Shown one piece after another: positions 32,430-39,369 of a stretch of DNA of 39,369 nt. The position numbers were made by a program, and so were the translations under genes. The stretch's first letter is position 1. Each line of letters starts with the position of its first letter. Source of the stretch: DAORDI01 sp035345895. GTDB lineage: Bacteria > Spirochaetota > Leptospiria > Leptospirales > Leptospiraceae. Under the pieces are notes generated by a model, which ran no database searches, was not told the origin of the DNA, and saw only the letters and a list, made by a program, of their open reading frames with translations. The stretch covers positions 1 to 39,369 of the forward strand of contig DAORDI010000013.1 in NCBI GenBank assembly GCA_035345895.1. Reading direction: 5' to 3'.

Positions 32430-35396
32430 TTATCTCCATGTCACCAGACCGAATTTTTCCAGTTTCATATCCGGTTCATACTTTACCAGAGAACAGACAT
32501 GATCATGTTTTTCGGTCTGGTTGCCTTTCAGTCTGACGATCTGTGAAACAGTAAGAATTTTTCCTTTTGAAGTCAGAACCCTGTGCCTGATATCAAACGT
32601 CTTGCCGTGTTTCTTTGCATGATCAAGAGCCTGCAGAAACAGTGACCTGTCATCAGGATATATCATATTTATAAAATCATTGTATTTATCCAGTGTAGAT
32701 CCTTCACCTATTTCCAGAATCCGCATCAGGCCGTCCGTGCTGCTGAATGTATCCAGATCAGGACTCCATTCCCAATATCCCATCTCTCCTATGCTTTCAG
32801 CCAGAAGAAAAAGATCTCTGAATGTATTGGATTTGCTCTCATGAATAATTCTCTCTGTGATTTCCGTGAAATGAAGAAGAACTCCTGAAAACTGGTTTTG
32901 AGCAATCTGATAAGGAAATATTTTCAGCTGATACCATTTTCCGTCAGAGGATTTTACATCTTTTGAAAACACTTCTGTTTTTGCCGCTGCATTGACTGCG
33001 GCTGATACAAGGTCTACATTCTGAAGTGAATGAGAAATAAACTTGAATGCACGGCCTATGTCAGTCTCTATAATATTGAAAATTTCCTTGATTTTCAGTG
33101 TGAACCTTCTGACCTCCAGATTCTCATCAAGGAAAAGAATAGCTGTCTGTGAAGTCTGAAGAAGATTCTGTATGTCATAATTCAGTTCAGTCAGCTCTAC
33201 AATTTTATTCTGGTACTCTGAATTTACTGTATGAAGCTCCTCATTTACAGACTGGAGTTCTTCGTTTGTGCTCTGAAGCTCCTCATTGCTGGACAGCAGT
33301 TCTTCATTCGTTGCCTGAAGTTCCTCATTGGAAGTTTCAAGCTCCTCGACAGTTGCCTGCAGATTTTCCTTTGTAAACTGAAGTTCCTGTTCAAGATCCT
33401 GAATTCTGAGTTCAGCTTCCTTCCCTAAATCGTAACCGGAATGATCCTTGGATGAAATATCCTTATTTTCTTCAGATTTTTCAATAAAAAATATTACAGC
33501 TAGAGGCTCCTGTTCTCTTTTTTCCAAAGCAGGCCGGATATGAATCTGTATATTTATAATTTCATGATGAATTTCCATTTTCACATTACTGTATCTGACT
33601 TCTTCCTTCTTTCTGAAGACTCTCTGAAGACCTGTTGCTATAGGAATGGAAAGATCAGGGTGAATCATCTTCACGATATCATTCACCATTTTACCGGACG
33701 GAACTCTGAAATAACCGTCTGCATTGCCTACAATATGAATGATCTCCATTGCACTGTTTACCAGAATCGTCAGCGGAAGGTAGTCATAGGAAGCCTCCAG
33801 AAGCCTTTCCAGTGCTTTTTCTTCCTGAAACCTGGAAACCTGCACTGCTCTGGGAAAAGCCGGGTTCACGACTGCTGGGTAATCTCTGGTGATTCTTGTA
33901 TTTGCATCCAGAGAAATTTCAGTCACTTTTCTTTTTCCCTTCGATTTATACATCTTCCACTTACTGTTGACAGGGTCAAAGAAATCAGTAAGCTCTCCCG
34001 TAGTTTCACTGCTCCCTAAAATTAAAATTCCTCCTGAATTGAGTGAAAAATTGAAGTACTCCAGCACCTTCCTCTGAAGCACAGGCTGAAGATAAATAAG
34101 AAGGTTTCTGCATGAAATCAGGTCTATATTTGTAAAGGGAGGATCCTTAATGATATTATGATGCGCGAAAACAGCCATCTCTCTGATTCTTCTTGAGATC
34201 ACGAAGTTCTCATCGTTCTTTGTAAAATACTTGGCCAGAAGGGTGGGTGAAACATCTGCAACAATGCTTTCAGGATACACACCATTGCCGGCACGGAATA
34301 TTGCTTCCTGATCCACATCAGTTGCAAATATTTTCAGATCAATATTCCTGTTCATCTTTTCCAGAACTTCCTTAAACAGGATTGCAATTGAATATGCCTC
34401 TTCGCCGGTAGAACAGCCGGCCGCCCAGAATCGCAGCTCCTTTCCGGAATAATTTTCCAGAAATTCCGGCAGAATTCTGTTTTCAAGAGCTTCAAACATA
34501 TCCTTGTCGCGAAAAAAGCTTGTGACTCCGATAAGCAAGTCTCTGTAAAGACTTGTCACTTCTACAGGAGAAGCATCAAGAAGTCTTGAGTACTCTCTGA
34601 GGTCATTTACCTGATTGACCATCATTCGTCTTTCAATTCTTCTGACTACTGTGCTGGGCTTATAATAAGTAAAGTCTACTTTTGTCTTCTCTCTGATTTT
34701 AGAAAATATTTTATTATATACATCATCTTCTGTCACAAGAGTTTCTGATCTCTGCGACTTGACAGTAAAGGGGTGTTTTACGTAAAGGAGAAGCTGCTTT
34801 GCCATTTCATTTGGAGAAAGAATAAAATCTGCAAGACCTGTTGCAATGGCACTCCGAGGCATCCCGTCAAATTTGGCAGTTTCCTCTCCCTGCACCATAA
34901 CCATTCCGCCATTTTCCTTGATGGCTCTGACACCTCTAGTTCCGTCGCTTCCTGTCCCAGATAAAATGATTCCTACAGTTTTTTCCCCCTGATCTTCAGC
35001 GGCTGACCGGAAAAAAATATCTATCGGGAGATTGATTCCTCTGGGATTTTCTTCATGATCGCTCAGAAAAAGTTTCCCGTGAAATATTGTCATATTTTTT
35101 TTAGGAGGAATCAGATAGATGCTGTCTCTATGAACTTCCATTCCGTCCTCAGCCCTGTAAACAGGCATTTCAGTGCGCTTGGAAAGAAGTTCCACCATCA
35201 TACTTTTATGTGCAGGAGAAAGATGCTGAATGACAATAAATCCCAGATTTGTTTTTGGAGGCATCTGTTCAAAAAATGCTTCAATCGCTTCCAGCCCTCC
35301 TGCCGATGCACCGATGGCAACATAGTGTGAGGGAAGCAGATTTACTTTCTTTACTTCAGCAATCCCTGTAATATCATTATCAGCAATATTATTCAT
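32430..35396 (-). CDS. CheB-CheR-PAS fusion protein
   Basis: A 988-residue fusion. CheB methylesterase (about 24-205): S31 in GASAGG, H58 in IQHLSP and D151 in SGTGSDG form the catalytic triad. No receiver domain precedes it. CheR methyltransferase (about 222-490): FFRDKDMF, WAAGCSTGEEAYS (SAM site), IFATDVDQEA and ISCRNLLIYL. A coiled coil (about 660-745) with repeated NEEL units (NEELQATNEELLSSNEELQS) leads to PAS-type domains at about 745-855 and 870-985 (RRFTLKIKEIFNI; MGYWEWSPDLDTFSSTDGLM). Such fusions probably act with a sensor kinase rather than in classical chemotaxis. The hybrid kinase gene lies 198 bp upstream on the same strand. Confidence 0.93.
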   Translation of the reverse strand: MNNIADNDITGIAEVKKVNLLPSHYVAIGASAGGLEAIEAFFEQMPPKTNLGFIVIQHLSPAHKSMMVELLSKRTEMPVYRAEDGMEVHRDSIYLIPPKKNMTIFHGKLFLSDHEENPRGINLPIDIFFRSAAEDQGEKTVGIILSGTGSDGTRGVRAIKENGGMVMVQGEETAKFDGMPRSAIATGLADFILSPNEMAKQLLLYVKHPFTVKSQRSETLVTEDDVYNKIFSKIREKTKVDFTYYKPSTVVRRIERRMMVNQVNDLREYSRLLDASPVEVTSLYRDLLIGVTSFFRDKDMFEALENRILPEFLENYSGKELRFWAAGCSTGEEAYSIAILFKEVLEKMNRNIDLKIFATDVDQEAIFRAGNGVYPESIVADVSPTLLAKYFTKNDENFVISRRIREMAVFAHHNIIKDPPFTNIDLISCRNLLIYLQPVLQRKVLEYFNFSLNSGGILILGSSETTGELTDFFDPVNSKWKMYKSKGKRKVTEISLDANTRITRDYPAVVNPAFPRAVQVSRFQEEKALERLLEASYDYLPLTILVNSAMEIIHIVGNADGYFRVPSGKMVNDIVKMIHPDLSIPIATGLQRVFRKKEEVRYSNVKMEIHHEIINIQIHIRPALEKREQEPLAVIFFIEKSEENKDISSKDHSGYDLGKEAELRIQDLEQELQFTKENLQATVEELETSNEELQATNEELLSSNEELQSTNEELQSVNEELHTVNSEYQNKIVELTELNYDIQNLLQTSQTAILFLDENLEVRRFTLKIKEIFNIIETDIGRAFKFISHSLQNVDLVSAAVNAAAKTEVFSKDVKSSDGKWYQLKIFPYQIAQNQFSGVLLHFTEITERIIHESKSNTFRDLFLLAESIGEMGYWEWSPDLDTFSSTDGLMRILEIGEGSTLDKYNDFINMIYPDDRSLFLQALDHAKKHGKTFDIRHRVLTSKGKILTVSQIVRLKGNQTEKHDHVCSLVKYEPDMKLEKFGLVTWR

Positions 35397-35594
35397 ACTC
35401 TGTTCCTTTTGATTTTTGCAGAAATCATTCTGTGCACAGGATCCATTATTAGAATTACTGGAGCCATACTTGACTTTATACCTTTTACGGATTTTCTGTA
35501 TTTATTATAACTAATCATATAATTGTTTGTACTCCAAATTTGTGATCCAGCTGATATTTTCAATATCTATTTATCAGATTCCTGACTGCAGAAT

Positions 35595-37292
35595 TCAATT
35601 TTTGGCAAGCAGTTCCTGAATTGTGCTGAGCAGATCATCAATATTGAGAGGTTTCGTAAGGTATCTGTCGCATCCGGCATTATGACAGAGAATCTGAGCA
35701 TCTGACGAAACTGTTGCAGTAAGAGCAACAATCGGAGTATGACTGAATGTTCTGTTTTCGGATTCAATTCTTCTGATTTCCTGAGCTGCAGAAAGACCGT
35801 CCATTACAGGCATCTGTATGTCCATCAAAATCACGCCGATGTCCGTTTCAGTCTGAAATTTGGAAACTGCATCAATTCCGTTGATTGCAGTGACTGTTTC
35901 ATAACCGCTTTTGGAAAGTACCTTGCTGACAAGATTCAGATTTACAGGGTTGTCTTCAGCGATAAGTATTTTGCACTTGGTAAAGTTCGTCAATGACTTC
36001 TCATCAGCTTCCTTGACCGCAGGAGGATCTGCCGGCTCATAAGGGAGTTCTACAGTAAAAGTGGAACCGTGGAGCTTGCCGATCGTCGAGGTCATAAATA
36101 CTTTTCCGCCCATCAGTTCCACCAGTCTCTTGACTATATTCAGTCCCAGACCTGTCCCGGCAAAACTCGTTTTTCTCTGTTCTTTCAGCTGGACAAAAGG
36201 TTCAAATACTTCTTTCTGTCTGGCAGCAGGAATTCCTGAGCCTGTGTCCCTGATGCTGAAGTAAATATAACCGTCTGACGTCAGTCTCGCCTGGACGTCA
36301 ATCTGGCCTTCATCTGTAAATTTCACAGCGTTGCTTATCAGATTATTCAGTATTTGCAGAATCCTGTTGTAATCCCCTACAATATACTCACTTATTTCCG
36401 GTGAAATATTGAGTGTGAGATCCAGGTTTTTATTTTTGCTGAAAAGCATTCCTTTTGCGAGAGCACCTGAACTTTCGATGAGCTGTCTCACTGAAAAAAC
36501 CTCTCTTACAAGTTTAAGTTTCCCTGACTCTAATGCTGAAATATCTAAAATATCATTAAGAACTGAAAGCAGAAGCTTTCCGCTGCTGCTGATGATCTGA
36601 AGCGATTCCAGACTCTGCTCATCATACGTCTCTCTGATCAAAAGAGATGTAAAACCTAAAATTGCATTAAGAGGCGTTCTTATTTCATGACTCATTACGG
36701 CAAGAAAATCACTCTTTGCAGAATTTGCAGTCTCTGCATCTTTCTTTGCCTTGTTCAAATTCTGTTCAGCAATTTTTTCGGAATTGATGTCAATAACCGC
36801 AATCATCAGTGTTGTTTCAGATTTGGAAAGATCCTCAAGATAGACACTTCTTCCCAAAACTCGAACATAAAACGGAATTTCAGAATCATCCACAAGCCTG
36901 ATTTCAATTTTTTTAGAGACAGGGTTGTTCCAGAAAGGCTTGAACCTGGAAATCCAAAGCTCCTGGTCATCCAAATAAACAAGACTTTTGAACGGTTTTC
37001 CAATCAGATTTTTCTGTTCTGCCCTGATCATTTCCAGAAAAGTTCTGTTCGTTCTGGTAATGAGTCCCAGCTTATTCAGTGTAAGGTATCCGACTGGAGC
37101 ATTGTTGTAAAGATCGGAGTACATACTCCTCATCTTTTCAAGCTTATGCTGAGTTTCCTTCAGTTCCTCATTCTGCACCTGAAGCTCAATCTGATGAACT
37201 CTGAGTTCATGCAGAGCTGCATTTTCTCTATGATTGAATTCAAAATCTGCTCTCTGTTCATAATTGTACAAATCCTGTTCTTCAGAGGGCAT
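35595..37292 (-). CDS. Hybrid sensor histidine kinase (PAS-HisKA-HATPase-REC)
   Basis: The 565-residue protein has no membrane helix or signal peptide. An N-terminal coiled coil (about 25-58, VHQIELQVQNEELKETQHKL) leads into a PAS domain (about 58-180, NNAPVGYLTLNKLGLI). The kinase core has H202 in FLAVMSHEIRTPLNAILGF, then N, G1 (ISIRDTGSGIP is read as FSIRDTGSGIP) and G2 (GTGLGLNIVKRLVELMGG) boxes. A C-terminal receiver (about 440-565) has ILIAEDNPVNL, D491 in LMDIQMPVMDG and K in LTKPLN. It therefore senses a cytosolic signal and passes phosphate to its own receiver. AAGGAACGG lies about 14 bases before the ATG, a long distance. It probably works with the CheB-CheR-PAS protein downstream. 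Confidence 0.93.
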   Translation of the reverse strand: MPSEEQDLYNYEQRADFEFNHRENAALHELRVHQIELQVQNEELKETQHKLEKMRSMYSDLYNNAPVGYLTLNKLGLITRTNRTFLEMIRAEQKNLIGKPFKSLVYLDDQELWISRFKPFWNNPVSKKIEIRLVDDSEIPFYVRVLGRSVYLEDLSKSETTLMIAVIDINSEKIAEQNLNKAKKDAETANSAKSDFLAVMSHEIRTPLNAILGFTSLLIRETYDEQSLESLQIISSSGKLLLSVLNDILDISALESGKLKLVREVFSVRQLIESSGALAKGMLFSKNKNLDLTLNISPEISEYIVGDYNRILQILNNLISNAVKFTDEGQIDVQARLTSDGYIYFSIRDTGSGIPAARQKEVFEPFVQLKEQRKTSFAGTGLGLNIVKRLVELMGGKVFMTSTIGKLHGSTFTVELPYEPADPPAVKEADEKSLTNFTKCKILIAEDNPVNLNLVSKVLSKSGYETVTAINGIDAVSKFQTETDIGVILMDIQMPVMDGLSAAQEIRRIESENRTFSHTPIVALTATVSSDAQILCHNAGCDRYLTKPLNIDDLLSTIQELLAKN

Positions 37293-37623
37293 TACTGTTC
37301 AACCGTTCCTTTGTACCGTGATTTTCAAAAGAATATGGTCCATTTTTTCAAAAGAGAAGCTTTTTTAAAGTCAGTTTGATTTTTGATCAGCACTAAGCTA
37401 TCTCAGCTTTATCCACTTAAGCAGTGCAAAGTACAGTGTAAAGCAGTTTATCAAATAACATACAAACTGAACAGTTTTTACAGATATAAAAATACAAATT
37501 CTGCTTTTTTGAAAAATTTCTCCGTCAAAGGTTTTAATAAAAAAGCTTAAACAAAATGACGGAGGCATTCAATTGACTCAGTTTAGCTGATAAGTCAAAC
37601 CTTGCGAATTATAAAAAAATATT
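37293..37623. other. Intergenic region between the kinase and the SUKH-like gene
   Basis: AT-rich, no gene recognised. It holds TTGACT (37573-37578) and AGTCAA (37593-37598) as an inverted repeat with 14 bases between, similar to the AGTCAA palindromes at 5119 and 5651. No convincing terminator with a T tract. Confidence 0.4.
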
Positions 37624-38055
37624 TTATAATTTATTTTTTTCCATGTTTACTCTGATTTCCCAGACGCAGGCATCGAGAAATTCAACAAAGCTGGAAAATT
37701 CAAACTCTTTGGAAAAGCTGGGATGACTGGAATCTCCAAGACAGTATTTCCCGTCTACCCACCGCACTACATAAAAATCTCTTGAACCGAGCCAGAGAGT
37801 TTTCTCATCCCACCATTCAAAAATCAGCTCATCATCACAGGGATGAAAACCGAGAACAATTTCATAATTGAAACCGTCAGCAATTTCATAAAAACTGACC
37901 AGTTCATCCGTTACTTTTTTTTCAAGGCCGTGAGATTCCGCTCTTTTACGGAAAATGCTGATCTGCTTTTCCGAAGCAGGCATAATCGGATACTGTTCAT
38001 AGTCTTCACCTATAAGTGAGTCCAGAACGGATAGAATTTTCTGTTTTGAATTCAT
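37624..38055 (-). CDS. Small cytosolic protein, SUKH (SMI1/KNR4)-like appearance
   Basis: The 143-residue product has no signal or membrane segment. Features that suggest the SUKH fold are an early helix with KVTDELVSFYEIADGFNYEI (compare the LP-x-LxxFYxxxNG motif of SMI1/KNR4 proteins), then a series of beta strands with conserved tryptophans and glycines: LIFEWWDEKTLWLGSRDFYVVRW, DGKYCLGDSS. SUKH proteins are often immunity proteins for toxin nucleases, but no toxin is seen here. The ATG shares its A with the TAA of the upstream MarC gene (TAATG), so translation is coupled. The family call is by pattern only and could be wrong. Confidence 0.5.
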   Translation of the reverse strand: MNSKQKILSVLDSLIGEDYEQYPIMPASEKQISIFRKRAESHGLEKKVTDELVSFYEIADGFNYEIVLGFHPCDDELIFEWWDEKTLWLGSRDFYVVRWVDGKYCLGDSSHPSFSKEFEFSSFVEFLDACVWEIRVNMEKNKL

Positions 38056-38645
38056 TATAAATTATTGATAAAATCCTTCAGTCCGGACAGAAGCATCTGC
38101 ACGGACATGGTAGTGAGAATCATTCCCATCAGACGTTCGATGGCAGTCAAAACCCTGTCACCGATAATTTTTTGAATAAAGCTCGAAAAATAAAGAATAA
38201 AAAAACTGACTGCCCAGGCAGCAAGCAAAGCCGAAAACCATATATGCATCCTGTTCTGATCCTGCTTGGAAAGAAGAATCACCGTCGCCAAGGAGGAAGG
38301 ACCTGCAACAAGAGGAACGGCCAAGGGAACAATCACAGGCTCTTTCTCAAAACTCTGCTCAGTATGTTCCGACTTGTCCGGAAAAATCATTTTAATGGAA
38401 ATCAGAAACAGGACAATCCCGCCTGAAATGCTCAGGGCAGGTTCAGAGATATGCATGCCTGATAGAATGTACTGACCGAAGAAAAGAAAAATGGAAAGAA
38501 GAAAAAGTGCAATGAACATTTCCCGAATGATGATCAGCTTCCTTCTTTTTGGATCACAGCTGTTCAGCACAGAGAGAAATACAGGAATATTTCCAAAAGG
38601 GTCCATAACAAGAAGCAGGGTGACTGCGGCAGAGTAGACTGACAT
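38055..38645 (-). CDS. MarC-family (UPF0056) integral membrane protein
   Basis: The 196-residue protein has about six membrane helices: residues 3-24, 40-62, 71-88, 108-126, 136-156 and 170-190. The family signature is intact: LLLVMDPFGNIPVFLSVL near the start, ISGGIVLFLISIKMIF in the third helix, and VPLAVPLVAGPSSLATVILLSK in the fourth. UPF0056/MarC proteins are inner-membrane proteins of unknown transport or regulatory role. The length is close to the usual 200-215. It heads a two-gene operon, with the SUKH-like gene following at one base of overlap. The start at 38645 is the first Met and begins the first helix. Confidence 0.9.
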   Translation of the reverse strand: MSVYSAAVTLLLVMDPFGNIPVFLSVLNSCDPKRRKLIIIREMFIALFLLSIFLFFGQYILSGMHISEPALSISGGIVLFLISIKMIFPDKSEHTEQSFEKEPVIVPLAVPLVAGPSSLATVILLSKQDQNRMHIWFSALLAAWAVSFFILYFSSFIQKIIGDRVLTAIERLMGMILTTMSVQMLLSGLKDFINNL

Positions 38646-38877
38646 ATTTATTCTTTGATAAATCTATTATCTAAAAGGTCAATGGAAATACATAACCTGA
38701 CTTAGAGCACAGGAATGGTTGACGATCATGAACTCAAAGAGATAATTCTCCTTTTGTAATTTTCAGTAAGCAGTTACTCAGTACAGACAAATTCATCCAT
38801 GCCTGGCTCGGTAAAAAACCCCTTCCGCTGTGATAGAAAAATCTTGAAAAAATCTGCCAAACTGTTTCAGTGAAGAA

Positions 38878-39255
38878 ATGACAAAACAAATCCTTCTGTT
38901 TTCCGTTTTCCTCTGTTCGTTTTCCGTTTTTTCTTCCGACCATATCGAATGTTTCTTTGAAGCAAAGATTGACTCCGTTTCCGGTTCAGCCGTTTCCTCA
39001 AAAAGGGAAAAGAAAATGCAGTCTCAAAAGACCAGTTTCGAAATACTGAAAGTTTCCAAGGCTTCCGAGGAAAACTTCTGCAGAGAAATGAAGAAAAAGA
39101 AAAAATATGATGCGGAAGTTCTGTTTAAAAATGGACAGACCTTAAAGGCAGGGAAGAAAGTAATTCTCAAATTTGAATACACAGCCTCAGAAGTCGTCAA
39201 AAACGGTAAAGTTGCGGATATGGTCGAATATGAAGCCTGGTACCTGATTGATTAG
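38878..39255 (+). CDS. Small secreted protein of unknown function (125 aa)
   Basis: A signal peptide (MTKQILLFSVFLCSFSVFSS, cleavage near residue 20) is followed by a small mature domain with two cysteines (C25 in HIECFF, C68 in ENFCRE) that could form a disulphide, a lysine-rich middle (REMKKKKKYDAEV) and a strand-rich end (KKVILKFEYTASEVV, MVEYEAWYLID). No family is recognised. It diverges from the MarC operon. The ribosome binding site is weak (GTGAAG just before the ATG), but the signal peptide supports the start. Confidence 0.6.
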   Translation: MTKQILLFSVFLCSFSVFSSDHIECFFEAKIDSVSGSAVSSKREKKMQSQKTSFEILKVSKASEENFCREMKKKKKYDAEVLFKNGQTLKAGKKVILKFEYTASEVVKNGKVADMVEYEAWYLID

Positions 39256-39298
39256 GGGAGAAAGAGATCTTTTTCATTGCCCTCAAAAACCTTGATGC

Positions 39299-39369
39299 TC
39301 AGTAGTATTGTTTGATATATTCATAAGCTTTATCAAAGAGCGACTGATCTTTATGAAGCTTATATTTTA
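39299..39369 (-). CDS. C-terminal 22 codons of a gene running off the right edge
   Basis: On the minus strand the sequence is open from the edge and reads KYKLHKDQSLFDKAYEYIKQ, then YY and TGA (39301-39299). The composition is protein-like and helical. Too little is present to name it, and its start lies outside the window. Confidence 0.4.
   Translation of the reverse strand, partial: KYKLHKDQSLFDKAYEYIKQYY

Overview
This window looks like chromosomal DNA of a spirochaete of the Leptospira clade. That is an inference from gene content: many short-signal lipoproteins with loose spirochaete-type lipoboxes, two tandem paralogues of a lipoprotein style I associate with Leptospira, a CheB-CheR-PAS fusion, a MORN-repeat protein, membrane SpoIIE-type phosphatase signalling, and spaced intergenic DNA with IS and Rpn remnants. 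Base composition is moderately AT-rich. No database search was possible.

Layout. 1-3.2 kb: the 3' part of an ABC-F ATPase, an AraC-type regulator split by a frameshift at a run of ten A, and a divergent exported metallo-beta-lactamase-fold hydrolase. 3.2-5.6 kb: a solitary VapB-like antitoxin, then a minus-strand run holding two tRNA-Ser, tRNA-Arg, a small membrane protein, a small lipoprotein and an NlpC/P60-like secreted protein, with a tiny coupled ORF/lipoprotein pair just upstream. 5.9-10.7 kb: a NarL-type response regulator, a membrane SpoIIE phosphatase, and a divergent two-gene M16 protease pair (one with the zinc motif, one without).

10.7-13.2 kb: three 32-bp direct repeats abut the start codon of an AAA/DUF4143 ATPase that overlaps tail-to-tail with an HSL-type esterase. 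13.4-17.3 kb: a DUF4139 protein, an atypical SDR, and two convergent small STAS-like proteins. 17.6-20.5 kb: an apparent operon of an exported protein with four copies of a ~108-residue domain followed by an 18-repeat MORN protein. 20.6-25.7 kb is the accessory stretch: a truncated Rpn nuclease, a broken IS256-type transposase, an exported protein, two overlapping paralogous lipoproteins, about 1.1 kb without a recognisable gene, and another lipoprotein.

25.8-28.3 kb: copper chaperone plus copper ATPase. 29.2-32.4 kb: a long leader rich in inverted repeats, then a TonB-dependent receptor with an unusual ~180-residue N-terminal domain. 32.4-37.3 kb: CheB-CheR-PAS fusion and hybrid histidine kinase on the minus strand, probably one signalling unit. 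37.6-39.4 kb: a MarC-family membrane protein coupled to a SUKH-like protein, a small secreted protein and the C-terminus of another gene.

The most unusual points are the MORN/four-domain exported pair, the hairpin-forming 32-bp repeats before the DUF4143 ATPase, the structured leader and extra domain of the receptor, and the homopolymer-interrupted regulator. None is proven to be a new system.
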